A stretch of DNA of 64,000 bases from Pseudomonas cichorii (GCF_003700275.1 NZ_RBRE01000061.1:47474-111473), one strand, 5' to 3'; shown: positions 21,561-32,782, counted from the stretch's first letter. The notes: a model not told the origin generated them from the sequence alone. A program made the numbers and translations.

Positions 21561-21575
21561 TGGCACAGCGCTTGC
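21561..21575 (+). promoter_or_regulatory. Sigma-54 promoter of the BON-domain gene
   Basis: TGGCACAGCGCTTGC matches the RpoN consensus TGGCAC-N5-TTGC exactly, with the -24 GG and -12 GC at the required spacing. It is 67 bases before the ATG and reads towards it. Enhancer-binding sites were not recognised upstream. Confidence 0.75.
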
Positions 21576-21641
21576 GATATAACCAATAACCCTGCAGCCA
21601 ACGATGTTGCTGCAGTTTCTGAGAAAAACAGGAGTTATCGT

Positions 21642-21992
21642 ATGAAGAAGTTCGCTATCGCTGCTGCCACTGCAACTGCCCTGACACTGACCATGGCTAA
21701 CGCTGCATTCGCTCAGACCAACACCCAGGCGCCAATGATGCTGGCTGCCGGTGAAGTGGCTCAAGCCAAAGAAGCGACCAGCGATACCTGGATCACCACC
21801 AAGGTCAAAGCTGATCTGGTGACCGAGAAGGGCATCCCTGGTTCGGACATCAAGGTTGAAACCAACAAAGGCGTGGTTTCCCTGTCCTCTACTGTTGCAG
21901 TAACCGAAGCCCAGAAGACCACTGCGGTCAACATCACCAAGAAAATCAAAGGCGTTCAAGCTGTTTCGGCCGATGGCCTGAAAGCTGAGTAA
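21642..21992 (+). CDS. Periplasmic BON-domain protein (OsmY-like)
   Basis: A 116-residue protein with a clear signal peptide (MKKFAIAAATATALTLTM, cut after AAFA at residue 24), a short linker and one BON domain from about 45: DTWITTKVKADLVTEKGIPG, then IKVETNKGVVSLSSTVAV and VQAVSADGLKAE. BON domains bind phospholipid or other envelope surfaces and occur in osmotic-stress proteins. The start follows GGAG by eight bases. The sigma-54 promoter suggests control by an enhancer-binding activator rather than constitutive expression. It is monocistronic. Confidence 0.88.
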   Translation: MKKFAIAAATATALTLTMANAAFAQTNTQAPMMLAAGEVAQAKEATSDTWITTKVKADLVTEKGIPGSDIKVETNKGVVSLSSTVAVTEAQKTTAVNITKKIKGVQAVSADGLKAE

Positions 21993-22086
21993 GCCCTTGA
22001 AATGAACATCTGACGCCGTGCCGACGACCTCGAACGTTGTTGGCCGACAGGAGGTTCATGCGAGAGGCCACAAGGATGTGGCCATT

Positions 22087-22121
22087 ACAGGCCCCGGTGT
22101 TCGCACCGGGGCCTGTTCTAT
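22087..22121. terminator. Terminator between the BON gene and the DUF2845 gene
   Basis: ACAGGCCCCGGTG, loop TTCG, CACCGGGGCCTGT followed by TCTATTC. A very stable 13-bp stem between converging genes, probably used in both directions. Confidence 0.8.
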
Positions 22122-22133
22122 TCTGAAGGGGCG

Positions 22134-22451
22134 TCAATTACCGCGTTTGCTATCGATCCGCACGAGGCGTCCGCCCTCGAAGCGCAGATATCGATACATG
22201 CCGTTATCCGGGCCGTAGACCCACTCTTCGATCCGCACTTCCTCGGACCTGCGATAGTTGCTGCTGTAGGTTTCCTTGCTGCCCACAACCTCCTGGCTAA
22301 CCGGTGCTCCGCACTTCTGCTGAACCTCGAAGAGCCTGTCTCCCGTACTGATCAACTGGCTGCCACAACGCAAGGTCGAAGCCTGTGCGCTGGCCAGCGA
22401 ACACGCCAGCAGGACGAAGCCAAAGAGGGATCGGGTCAGAAGGTTATTCAA
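22134..22451 (-). CDS. DUF2845 secreted protein
   Basis: A 105-residue protein with a signal peptide (LLTRSLFGFVLLACSLASAQA) and the DUF2845 pattern: LRCGSQLISTGDRLFEVQQK, CGAPVS, then IEEWVYGPDNGMYRYLRFEGGRL. The two cysteines of the mature part could form a disulfide. Function is unknown. The upstream DUF748 gene ends five bases before its start, so they form an envelope gene pair. Confidence 0.85.
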   Translation of the reverse strand: MNNLLTRSLFGFVLLACSLASAQASTLRCGSQLISTGDRLFEVQQKCGAPVSQEVVGSKETYSSNYRRSEEVRIEEWVYGPDNGMYRYLRFEGGRLVRIDSKRGN

Positions 22452-22456
22452 GTCAT

Positions 22457-25414
22457 TTACTCGCTGTCCAGATGAAGTGGGCTGATCACCCGGCCATCCG
22501 CTTGTGCCTGGCCAAGGTGTGCGTCGACAAAGTAGATACGCTGATCTTCAAGTTTGCCCTTTTCCACCAGATAGTCCTTGATGCTGCCAGCCCGGTCCTG
22601 CCCCAGCTCACGCAACAGTACTTCGTTGCTGCTCCAGAACTTGAGAATGGCTGCGCGCATCCTGTTCAGGCGTTCTTCCTTGCCAAGGTCGGTCCATTCT
22701 GCCGGTGGCTGCTGCTTCAGTCGAGCGCGATAGATGCCTTCGAGCATCGGGCCTTTCTCGTCGTCAGGCACCTGTAGCTGGGCCGCTCTGGCCGGAACCT
22801 TGTCGCCGCGACGTTGCATGATCTTGTAGAAGGTGGACTGGTATTCGCGCTCCAGGCGCTGCTGGGCAATCAATGGACCGTCGCTGCCGGCTGCGCTGGT
22901 GCCTTCGATTTCCAGGCGCAGGGTCGGGCGCTCCTTGAGCGCGCTCGCCAGTGTGTCGAGGGCTTTGCGGGCATCATCGCTCAGCTCGCTGGAGCCAGGC
23001 GCGAAACTGATATTGCCCAGGTCTTCCGAGCCGCCACCGCTGACCAGCCCGCCGAGGAGCTTGAAGGGCGCCTGGGCCGCACGCAGTACCAGATTGCGCA
23101 GTGTCTGCCAGACGATCGGCATGACGCTGAATTGCGGGTTGTTCAGATCGCCTTCGACCGGCAGTTCAATGGCAATCCTGCCTTGAGTGTCCTTGAGCAG
23201 TGCCACGGCGAGGCGAATCGGCAGGTCCACCGCGTCGGGGCTGTCGACTTTCTCGCCCAGTTGCAGCTGTTCGACGAGTACCTTGTTCTGGGCCTTCAGC
23301 TTGCCCTCGGTAATCAGGTAATGCAGGTCGAGATTGAGGCGCCCCTTGCGGATCCGGAACCCGGCGAACTTCCCGGAGTAGGGCGTCAGCGTGGTCAGCT
23401 CTACGCGCTTGAAGCTGGTGGCGATATCAAGGCTGGCCATCGGGTTGAACGGGTTGAGGCTGCCCTTGATGGTGACCGGTGCGTAGCGGTCCACCTTGCC
23501 CTCGACATTGACCGGAGCCGGTTTGGCCTGACGGTTATCGATGGTGCCAATGCGCCCGTTGAGTTGCTGCACGGCAGTGATGAAGTTGGGGGTCAGGGTC
23601 AGGTCGGCGAAATTGGCCGAACCGTCCTTGATGTTGACCTCGCCGATATGAATTCCCAGGGGTTTCTCATTGCCTGCTGTTTTTGCCGGAGCAGTGCTGT
23701 CTTGCTTGTCGGCGGGCTGCGGAATGAGCAGGTCATCGATATTGGTGCTTCGATCGTCATTGATCATGAAGCGTGCATAAGGCTGCTGCAGATTGACGCT
23801 GGCAATCGACAGGTTATCGCCATGCTGGTAATTCAGGCCTTCAAGCTCCAGCCGCTGCCACTTCATGAAGTCGCGCTGCTTGAGGGTGTCGAGGGTGTGA
23901 AGCTGATTGACCTGAGCCTTGCCGGTCACGCCCAGCGCCAGGGGCTCGGTGCTTTTCAGGTCGACTGCAATATCGCTGTCGAGCATCCCGCTGCGCATTT
24001 CCAGGCGAATGAACGGGCTGATGTAGGCTTGAGCGAGGCGCAGGTCGATATCCCGGGTGGTTACTTTCAGGCGTGCATTGACCGGACTGAGACTGACATC
24101 GCCCGCAGCGGTCAGATTGCCTTGCCTGCCGATGCCGCTATCGAGCCGCAGGGTGAAGGGCGATTTGTTGAGGCTGTCGAAATTCTGCAGGTCGAGATTC
24201 AACGGGCCGACGTCGAGGGTAACCGGTTCTTTGGGCACCCGATCAGCCAGATGAACCCGATAGTCGCGCAGTTGCACGTCGCGCAGCAGTACTTGCCAGG
24301 GCCTGGCAGGCGCGGCTGGCTGGCTGGCAACCTTGGCTGGAGCCTCTTTGGCAGAAGCCGGCTCTGCGGCCTTGGCATCGATCTGTGGTTGCTTCGGTGT
24401 CGGTTTCCCCGGTTGGCTGGCAAACAGTTTCTGCCAGTCCAGCTGGCCATCGGCTTCACGTGCGGCCCAGGTTTCCAGTTTGCTGCTGCGGATCTTGCCG
24501 ACGGTAACCAGTTGTCTGGCCAGATCAACCGATGTCTCGCTGACATCCAGACGTTGCAGGCGCACCAGTGGCCGGCCATCAGGTGCATCCAGCGCGAACG
24601 GCGCGATGCTGGCCGCTGCGTTGCTGAGCTGAAGTTGCGTTTCCTTGCTCAGGTCGAGTTTGTAGGCGGTACTGAAGTTCAGTACGCCATCCTTGATCGC
24701 CAGTGGCAGGGCATCGCGTACATACGGCCACCAGAGCTTCATCTTGCTGTCGGTGATCTTCAGCGTGCCTTCGGAGGTGATCGGTACCAGGCTGATGCGC
24801 CCGACCCAGTCGATCTGGCCGCCATCGGGGCCGACGGCGACCAGTGTCATGTCTGCGTTGTCTTCCGGGAGCGTGCTGAGGTTCTTCAGCTCCAGGTTCA
24901 GCTTGTCGTAAAGAAATTCGATGGGTTCACTGGGGCGCAGGTCCTGAAAGTGCACATAGCCGCCAGCCAGTTTAATGTCGTCGATACGCAGCGGAAACGG
25001 ATTGCCTGCGGGTTCGTTGGTGGCGGGCTCGCTGGGCGGCAGCTTGAACAGTTGTGCAAGGTTCAACCGGCCTGTCTTGTCAAACAGCAGCTCGGTTCTG
25101 GGATTACTCAGCTCTACCTTTTGCAGATGCAGTGCGCCACTCCAGAGACTGTCGATCTGCAGGTTGGCATACAGCTTCTCGAAGGCAATCTGCTCTTTTC
25201 CGGGGACGCCGATATTCAGCCCCCAAAGGGTCAGCTCCAGGCTATAGGGATTGAGCTCCAGGCGTTCGAGCTTTGCCGGAACGGTGGAGTAGTTGCTCAG
25301 TTGCTGGTTGGCAATACGCAGGGCAACACCGGGCAGAATGAAAAAGCCCAGCAGGCTGTACAGCACGAATACAGCCAGCAAAGTGCCAAGAGTACGTTTC
25401 AATCCTTTGGACAT
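22457..25414 (-). CDS. DUF748 (AsmA-like) envelope protein with OmpA-like end
   Basis: About 985 residues. One N-terminal membrane anchor (TLLAVFVLYSLLGFFILPGV) is followed by long repetitive beta-rich AsmA/DUF748 units (such as LRIDDIKLAGGYVHFQDL, then IGEVNIKDGSANFADLTLTP and a third unit near residue 700). The last 180 residues contain an OmpA-like segment (ISFAPGSSELSDDARKAL). AsmA-like proteins are thought to bridge the periplasm and move phospholipids; a role here is inference. ATG 25414 gives MSKGLKRTLG. Upstream in-frame starts (25465, 25474) lack a ribosome site, but so, nearly, does this one. Confidence 0.85.
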   Translation of the reverse strand: MSKGLKRTLGTLLAVFVLYSLLGFFILPGVALRIANQQLSNYSTVPAKLERLELNPYSLELTLWGLNIGVPGKEQIAFEKLYANLQIDSLWSGALHLQKVELSNPRTELLFDKTGRLNLAQLFKLPPSEPATNEPAGNPFPLRIDDIKLAGGYVHFQDLRPSEPIEFLYDKLNLELKNLSTLPEDNADMTLVAVGPDGGQIDWVGRISLVPITSEGTLKITDSKMKLWWPYVRDALPLAIKDGVLNFSTAYKLDLSKETQLQLSNAAASIAPFALDAPDGRPLVRLQRLDVSETSVDLARQLVTVGKIRSSKLETWAAREADGQLDWQKLFASQPGKPTPKQPQIDAKAAEPASAKEAPAKVASQPAAPARPWQVLLRDVQLRDYRVHLADRVPKEPVTLDVGPLNLDLQNFDSLNKSPFTLRLDSGIGRQGNLTAAGDVSLSPVNARLKVTTRDIDLRLAQAYISPFIRLEMRSGMLDSDIAVDLKSTEPLALGVTGKAQVNQLHTLDTLKQRDFMKWQRLELEGLNYQHGDNLSIASVNLQQPYARFMINDDRSTNIDDLLIPQPADKQDSTAPAKTAGNEKPLGIHIGEVNIKDGSANFADLTLTPNFITAVQQLNGRIGTIDNRQAKPAPVNVEGKVDRYAPVTIKGSLNPFNPMASLDIATSFKRVELTTLTPYSGKFAGFRIRKGRLNLDLHYLITEGKLKAQNKVLVEQLQLGEKVDSPDAVDLPIRLAVALLKDTQGRIAIELPVEGDLNNPQFSVMPIVWQTLRNLVLRAAQAPFKLLGGLVSGGGSEDLGNISFAPGSSELSDDARKALDTLASALKERPTLRLEIEGTSAAGSDGPLIAQQRLEREYQSTFYKIMQRRGDKVPARAAQLQVPDDEKGPMLEGIYRARLKQQPPAEWTDLGKEERLNRMRAAILKFWSSNEVLLRELGQDRAGSIKDYLVEKGKLEDQRIYFVDAHLGQAQADGRVISPLHLDSE

Positions 25415-25525
25415 GTGGGGCTTTGTCTCTTTGTTTCGGAGCTCCTTGGAGTATGGCACGCCCATTGGGTTCAAAAGGCAAAGCCAGCCAGCACTGTAGG
25501 AAATTTCCTTTAATACGAGGCGCTA

Positions 25526-26542
25526 TCAGAACTGCAGAACCAGTGTCTTGAGTGGCGGCTGATTGTCCTGCGACGGGAAGTCGGCAGCAGGCTGAATGAC
25601 CTGACAATCACGTACCGGTCGGCCAGCTTTGCTTGCACAGCGCAGAACCTGCTCGCGCCAGTCGTCCATGCTGACTTTTGCCAGGTTGTTGCAGCAGATC
25701 AGCACGCCATCCTCGGCGGTCGCCAGAAGTGCCGGTTTGAGCAGGCTCTGATAGTCACGCAGCAGATCGACAGTACCGAAAGCGCTTTTGGCCCAGGCGG
25801 GCGGATCGAGCAGCACCAGATCGTACTGGCGCTGTTCCAGTCGCGTGTAAGCCGGAAGTTTTTGTCCGCGACGTGCGCTGACCGGCAGGCCGGCCAGTTG
25901 CCGGATCGCCGGGAAGTAGTCCGACTGAATGAACTGCATCGCCGGTAATTGCGGGTTGAGCGCACCGTTTTCACGGCCAACGGCCAGGTTGCTTTCGGCA
26001 AAGTCCAGGTTGCAGACTTCGCGTGCGCCACCGGCAGCCGCACTCAGCCCGACGCCGCAGGTGTAGGAAAACAGGTTCAAGACACTTTTGCCCTTGCTGT
26101 GCTCCTTGACCCAGCCGCGGGTATTGCGCAGGTCGAGAAACAGCAACGGGTCCTGCCCGGTATGACGGCCGCGGACCCGGTACTTCAGGCCCCATTCATG
26201 ACCGACCAGATCTTCCAGCGCCGCGTCCTGCGCCTTGTAGACCGGGTCCTGACGATCGATTCGCGAGTTGCCCTGCGAACGGTCGTTGTAGACCAGCAGG
26301 CTTTCCAGGCCCAGCCGGGCATTGATCAGCGAGTGCAGCTCAAGCAGCGATTCGAGATCCAGGGTGCTATGGAAGCTTTGTACCAGCAGTTGCGGGCCAT
26401 AGCGGTCGATGGTCAGGCCGCTGGCGCCTTCCTGGCTGCCGTGAAACAGCCGGTAGCAGTCCGTTCCCTGGCGATGCAGGTCGGCGAGCAAGGATTGACG
26501 GTTATCGAGGGCGACGCTGAGCGCCTGATTCAAGGAAGACAT
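25526..26542 (-). CDS. RlmI-like class I SAM-dependent rRNA methyltransferase
   Basis: A 338-residue protein of the RlmI/RlmK (COG1092) kind. The N-terminal half has GLTIDRYGPQLLVQ and LVYNDRSQGNSR. The Rossmann part has motif I LNLFSYTCGVGLSAA, the acidic loop CNLDFAESNLAV, motif IV VLLDPPAWAKS and ends LKTLVLQF. It probably methylates a 23S rRNA cytosine or guanine; which base cannot be read from sequence. It stands alone between the DUF748 gene and the thiolase gene. Confidence 0.85.
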   Translation of the reverse strand: MSSLNQALSVALDNRQSLLADLHRQGTDCYRLFHGSQEGASGLTIDRYGPQLLVQSFHSTLDLESLLELHSLINARLGLESLLVYNDRSQGNSRIDRQDPVYKAQDAALEDLVGHEWGLKYRVRGRHTGQDPLLFLDLRNTRGWVKEHSKGKSVLNLFSYTCGVGLSAAAGGAREVCNLDFAESNLAVGRENGALNPQLPAMQFIQSDYFPAIRQLAGLPVSARRGQKLPAYTRLEQRQYDLVLLDPPAWAKSAFGTVDLLRDYQSLLKPALLATAEDGVLICCNNLAKVSMDDWREQVLRCASKAGRPVRDCQVIQPAADFPSQDNQPPLKTLVLQF

Positions 26543-26600
26543 GCATGGCGCCCTGGGCTGGAATTAGGCGCGGGAGTTTAACAGTTACCGGGGAGTGGTA

Positions 26601-26628
26601 GATCGTTCTCGGCGAACCGGGAACGATC
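26601..26628. repeat. Intergenic palindrome (REP-like)
   Basis: GATCGTTCTCGG, loop CGAA, CCGGGAACGATC: a 12-bp stem with one G-T pair. There is no T run on either strand. It resembles the short palindromic intergenic elements (GTTCCC...GGGAAC type) common in Pseudomonas. It lies at the 3' end of the thiolase gene and may stabilise its mRNA. Confidence 0.5.
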
Positions 26629-26644
26629 ATTCAAACGTTATCGA

Positions 26645-27823
26645 TCAACGAGCCAGGGCCAGCGCCACGCCTTGACCGCCACCAATGCACAATGTGGCCA
26701 GACCTTTTCTTGCGTCGCGCCTGATCATTTCATGCAGCAGTGTGACCAGAACCCGGCAACCCGAAGCGCCAATCGGATGACCCAGGGCGATGGCACCGCC
26801 ATTGACGTTGACCTTGTCCAGATTCAGCCCAAGTTCCTTGGCAACCGACAGCGACTGGGCGGCAAACGCCTCGTTGGCTTCGATCAGGTCCAGTTCTTCC
26901 AGTGTCCAGCTAGCCTTGTCCAGGCAGCGGCGGGTCGCGCTGACCGGGCCGATGCCCATGATCGCCGGGTCTACACCGGCATTGGCGTAGGCGGCGATGC
27001 GCGCCAGCACTGGCAAGCCCAGTTGCTCGGCCTTGGCAGCGCTCATCAGCATCACGGCGGCGGCACCATCGTTGATCGATGAAGCGTTGCCTGCGGTGAC
27101 CGTGCCGTCTTTCTTGAAGGCTGCCTTGAGCTTGCCCAGCGACTCGGCGGTGGTGCCGGCCCGCGGTTGTTCGTCGGTATCGAAGCGCAGTGGATCGCCT
27201 TTGCGCTGCGGGATCAAGATCGGGGTGATTTCATCGGCGAAACGTCCGGCCTTGATGGCCGCTACTGCATGCTGTTGCGACGTGGCGGCGAACTCATCCT
27301 GTGCCTGACGGCTGATCTCGTACTTCTCGGCGAGGTTTTCGGCGGTGATACCCATGTGATAGTCGTTGAACGCATCCCAAAGGCCATCGCTGATCATGGT
27401 GTCGACCAGCGAAGCGTGGCCCATGCGCAGACCGGTACGGGCGCCGGGCATCACATAATTGGACAGGCTCATGTTTTCCTGGCCGCCAGCGATGATGATC
27501 TCGGCGTCACCGCAGCGGATTGCCTGGGTTGCCAGATGCAGGGCCTTGAGGCCTGAGCCGCAGACCTTGTTCAGGGTCATGGCGGGCACGGCAAACGGCA
27601 GCCCGGCCTTGATCGCAGCCTGACGCGCCGGATTCTGGCCTGCGCCAGCGGTCAGCACCTGGCCCATGATGACTTCGTCGATCTGCCCGCCATCGACACC
27701 GGTCTGGGTGAGCAACTGGCGGATAACGGCCGCGCCCAGCTCCACAGCGGGAATAGTGGCCAGTGAGCCCTGGAAACTGCCCACGGCAGTCCGGGTGGCG
27801 GCAACGATAACGACGTCTTGCAT
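26645..27823 (-). CDS. Acetyl-CoA acetyltransferase (thiolase)
   Basis: A 392-residue biosynthetic-type thiolase that condenses or cleaves acetoacetyl-CoA. The nucleophile Cys is in LNKVCGSGLKALHLA near residue 90. NEAFAAQSL holds the usual thiolase Asn, and the second catalytic pair is in LGHPIGASGCRVLVTL near residue 378. ATG 27823 follows GAGGAT with good spacing and gives MQDVVIVAATRTAVG. No acetoacetate-CoA transferase genes flank it, so its pathway (ketone bodies, amino acid or fatty acid breakdown) is open. The acs gene nearby shares the acetyl-CoA theme. Confidence 0.92.
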   Translation of the reverse strand: MQDVVIVAATRTAVGSFQGSLATIPAVELGAAVIRQLLTQTGVDGGQIDEVIMGQVLTAGAGQNPARQAAIKAGLPFAVPAMTLNKVCGSGLKALHLATQAIRCGDAEIIIAGGQENMSLSNYVMPGARTGLRMGHASLVDTMISDGLWDAFNDYHMGITAENLAEKYEISRQAQDEFAATSQQHAVAAIKAGRFADEITPILIPQRKGDPLRFDTDEQPRAGTTAESLGKLKAAFKKDGTVTAGNASSINDGAAAVMLMSAAKAEQLGLPVLARIAAYANAGVDPAIMGIGPVSATRRCLDKASWTLEELDLIEANEAFAAQSLSVAKELGLNLDKVNVNGGAIALGHPIGASGCRVLVTLLHEMIRRDARKGLATLCIGGGQGVALALAR

Positions 27824-27937
27824 GGTGCTGATCCTCATTGTTATTGGGGCGGAACCGGGTGGCGGCTCGAGGTGATCAATCGACTCATGTTGGCACATAT
27901 CCAAAGCCGGATTCCAACCGGGAACCCGGCGGTCATC

Positions 27938-28807
27938 TTATCCACAGCTCATTCGTCGTTGTGCCCGATGAATGGAGCCGTTGCGCACGGCCCAGCGCAG
28001 GATCGGCGCACTGCAGTTGACGCCGGCATGAATCATCTTGCGTCGCAGCGGACCTTGTTCGACATCGAGCATTTCGCTGGCCCAGAGTGGCAGCAGGTCG
28101 ATGCCCGCCTGCATCATCAAGGAGCCGAATGGCTTGACCAGCCAGTTCGGCGCCGGTTCGTTGAGCAGCAGGCGCACCACTTCACGGCTGCGTTCGTCAC
28201 ACAGCAGTTGGCTGCGGATGTTGTGCAGGTAGTCGGCGATTGCCTGACGTGAGCGCGGTACATCTTCGGCGCCCAGGCGTTCGGCGATGAGTGCCGTTTC
28301 CGCGTAGTAAGCGTCCTGATCGACCAGTGACATGCCCGGATCGAGGTAGCGCAAGTGCGCCGCGAGAAAGCTGCTGACTTCCGCCACATGCACCCAGGTC
28401 AGCAGTTGCGGGTCGCTGGCGGCGTAAGGCCGGCCGTCAGGCGCGGTCCCGGTCACTTGCAGGTGGATGGTGCGGACCTTTTCGATCAGCCAGTTGGCAT
28501 CGCGGGTCGCGCCGAAGGTGGTACCGGCCAGAAACTGTCCGGTACGCCGCAGCCGACCGAGCATGTCTTGTCGAAAGCTTGAGTGGTCCCAGACCCCGGA
28601 GAGTGCCAGCGGGTGCAGCACTTGCAGCATCAGGGCGCTGATGCCGCCGATCAGCATGCTGGTAAAGTCGCCATGCACCCGCCAACACACCGCCTGCGGG
28701 CCGAACAGGCCAGGGTCGCCCTTGGGGTTTTCCAGATCCAGTTGGCCCAGTGACAATCCGGTCAGGCTCATGACCTGGGTTTCGATACGACGACGAATGA
28801 ATTCCAT
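27938..28807 (-). CDS. MpaB-family (DUF2236) oxygenase-like protein
   Basis: About 289 residues of the DUF2236/MpaB family, related to fungal MpaB and latex-clearing oxygenases. Visible features are LLIGG-type hydrophobic stretches, QVLHPLALSGVWDHSSF with a conserved His, LLTWVHVAEVSSFLAAHL with a second His that may ligate haem, and a third conserved Tyr/Asp region YYAETALIAERLG. The substrate is unknown. ATG 28807 gives MEFIRRRIETQ; ATG or GTG codons further upstream are possible. It lies 48 bases after acs on the same strand and could be co-transcribed. Confidence 0.8.
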   Translation of the reverse strand: MEFIRRRIETQVMSLTGLSLGQLDLENPKGDPGLFGPQAVCWRVHGDFTSMLIGGISALMLQVLHPLALSGVWDHSSFRQDMLGRLRRTGQFLAGTTFGATRDANWLIEKVRTIHLQVTGTAPDGRPYAASDPQLLTWVHVAEVSSFLAAHLRYLDPGMSLVDQDAYYAETALIAERLGAEDVPRSRQAIADYLHNIRSQLLCDERSREVVRLLLNEPAPNWLVKPFGSLMMQAGIDLLPLWASEMLDVEQGPLRRKMIHAGVNCSAPILRWAVRNGSIHRAQRRMSCG

Positions 28808-28855
28808 GTGCTCTCGGTTGGCTACTGCGGGCATGCAGACCATGCCTCGCTTGCC

Positions 28856-30793
<1,938 letters not shown>

Positions 30794-30860
30794 GACGGCT
30801 TCCTTATTCCTGTGCTGTTACAGAATAGGAGCCGGGGAGGGAAAGCTGGGTTCAATCGGG

Positions 30861-30905
30861 TTTTCACGAATGAGTTGGCTCCCACAGTGTGGGAGCCAAC
30901 TCATT
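30861..30905. repeat. REP-like palindrome between acs and pgi
   Basis: CGAATGAGTTGGCTCCCACA and its inverted copy (TGTGGGAGCCAACTCATTCG) form a perfect 20-bp stem with no more than a few loop bases. The end TCATTCGCGAA recurs near 43240 and 51322, so this is one member of a dispersed Pseudomonas REP-like family. It also isolates the pgi and acs transcripts. Confidence 0.8.
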
Positions 30906-30925
30906 CGCGAAGGCAGTACTTACTG

Positions 30926-32590
30926 TCAGCCGCGATGACGGCCGCGGAAGTAGTTGATCAGGCCTTGGGTCGAAGCATCTTCGGCAGGCTCTTCGTTGCC
31001 GCCGGTCAGGCGCTGATAGACGCCCTTGCCCAGCTCCTTGCCCAGTTCCACGCCCCATTGATCGAAGGCGTTGATGCCCCAGATCACGCTCTGTACGAAG
31101 ACCTTGTGTTCGTACATTGCCACCAGGGCACCCAGGCGGCGCGGGCTGATGCGTTCGACGACCAGCGTGTTGCTCGGGCGGTTACCCGGAATCACCTTGT
31201 GCGGAGCAATCTGCTGCACCTTGTCTTCCGGCAGGCCAGCTTCACGCAACTCGGCTTCTGCTTCGGCGCGGGTCTTGCCCAGCATCAGTGCCTGGCTTTG
31301 CGACAGGCAGTTGGCGTACAGCCACTGATGATGGTCGGAAACCGGGTTGAAGCTGACGATCGGCACGATGAAGTCAGCCGGGATCAGTTGTGTGCCTTGA
31401 TGCAGCAACTGGTGGTAAGCGTGCTGACCGTTGCAACCTACGCCACCCCAGATCACCGGGCCGGTATCGGTGGAAACCGGTGTACCGTCCTGACGCACGC
31501 TCTTGCCGTTGGATTCCATGTCCAGTTGCTGCAAGTGCTTGGTGATGTTGCGCAGGTAATGGTCGTAAGGCAGGATTGCGTGGCTCTGCGAGCCCCAGAA
31601 GTTGCCATACCAGACGCCGAGCAAGGCCAGCAGCACCGGCATGTTCTTTTCAAACGGCGCGCTCTGGAAGTGCTGGTCCATGGTGTAGGCACCGGACAGC
31701 AGTTCCTTGAAGTTGGACATGCCGATGGCCAGCGCGATCGGCAGGCCAATGGCCGACCACAGCGAGTAACGACCGCCAACCCAGTCCCACATCGGGAAGA
31801 TGTTCTCTTCACGGATACCGAAGGCCACCGCCGCAGCGTTGTTGCTCGATACCGCGATGAAGTGCCGATACAGCTCGGCCTCGGAACCGCCCTGAGCCAG
31901 ATACCAGGCACGTGCCGCCTGGGCGTTCTTCAGGGTTTCCAGGGTGTTGAAGGACTTCGACGAAACGATGAACAGCGTGGTTTCGGCGCGAATCTTCATC
32001 GACAGTTCATGGAATTCACTGCCGTCGATATTGGCCAGGTAATGGCAGCGCACGCCTTTATGGGCGTACGACAGCAGTGCCTCGGAGACCAGTTCAGGAC
32101 CGAGGAACGAGCCACCGATACCGATGTTCACCACGTCGGTGATCGGCTTCTCGGTATAGCCACGCCACAAGCCATCGTGGATGCGTCCGACCAGCTCGGT
32201 GATCTGGTTGAGGACCTTGTGGACTTCCGGCATCACGTTGACGCCATTGACCTGCAACTTGTCGCCCACCGGACGGCGTAGCGCGGTGTGCAGCGCCGGA
32301 CGGCCTTCGGAAGAGTTGACCAGTTCGCCGTCGTATTGCGCCTTGATCGCTTCCTTGAGGCCGACTTCATTGGCCAGGTTGACCAACAGGTCCTGGGTTT
32401 CGCCGGTAATCAGGTTTTTCGAGTAGTCGAGAAACAGACCGCAACTGCTGAGGGTGAATTGGCTGAAGCGTTGCGGGTCTGCGTTGAACGCTTCGCGCAT
32501 GCTGAAATCCTGCATGGCTTGGCGGTGTTGACTCAGCGCCTGCCAGGCGGGCAGGGCGGTCACATCAGAAGGAGTGCGGTAGTACGCCAT
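30926..32590 (-). CDS. pgi: Glucose-6-phosphate isomerase
   Basis: Pgi interconverts glucose-6-phosphate and fructose-6-phosphate. In pseudomonads, which lack a complete glycolysis, it serves gluconeogenesis and the cyclic Entner-Doudoroff route. The 554-residue protein has VVNIGIGGSFLGPELVSEAL, IVSSKSFNTLETLKNA, DWVGGRYSLWSAIGLPIAL and the catalytic Glu/His/Lys regions GGVGCNGQHAYHQLLHQG and GINAFDQWGVELGK. ATG 32590 gives MAYYRTPSDVT; an upstream in-frame start at 32647 is unsupported. Confidence 0.97.
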   Translation of the reverse strand: MAYYRTPSDVTALPAWQALSQHRQAMQDFSMREAFNADPQRFSQFTLSSCGLFLDYSKNLITGETQDLLVNLANEVGLKEAIKAQYDGELVNSSEGRPALHTALRRPVGDKLQVNGVNVMPEVHKVLNQITELVGRIHDGLWRGYTEKPITDVVNIGIGGSFLGPELVSEALLSYAHKGVRCHYLANIDGSEFHELSMKIRAETTLFIVSSKSFNTLETLKNAQAARAWYLAQGGSEAELYRHFIAVSSNNAAAVAFGIREENIFPMWDWVGGRYSLWSAIGLPIALAIGMSNFKELLSGAYTMDQHFQSAPFEKNMPVLLALLGVWYGNFWGSQSHAILPYDHYLRNITKHLQQLDMESNGKSVRQDGTPVSTDTGPVIWGGVGCNGQHAYHQLLHQGTQLIPADFIVPIVSFNPVSDHHQWLYANCLSQSQALMLGKTRAEAEAELREAGLPEDKVQQIAPHKVIPGNRPSNTLVVERISPRRLGALVAMYEHKVFVQSVIWGINAFDQWGVELGKELGKGVYQRLTGGNEEPAEDASTQGLINYFRGRHRG

Positions 32591-32782
32591 CGCTGCGGGT
32601 TTCCTTATAACTTGAACGGCCTTTGGAGGTTGAAAGCCAGGTCGCAAACTCGAATGCTCGGCAACATAACGGAGGAGACTACCCTCCGCATGCCTGTTTG
32701 TCTGCGCTTTGTCTGACCAGGTCCCGGTACTATTTCACACAGTCTGTAGGTGGCCGGGTTAGCGGTGTGCTGTATGGATTGC

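Noticed and set aside
22814..25513. 899-codon plus-strand frame opposite the DUF748 gene
   Set aside because: The minus-strand frame has a membrane anchor, AsmA-like units and an OmpA-like end, so the plus frame is the shadow.
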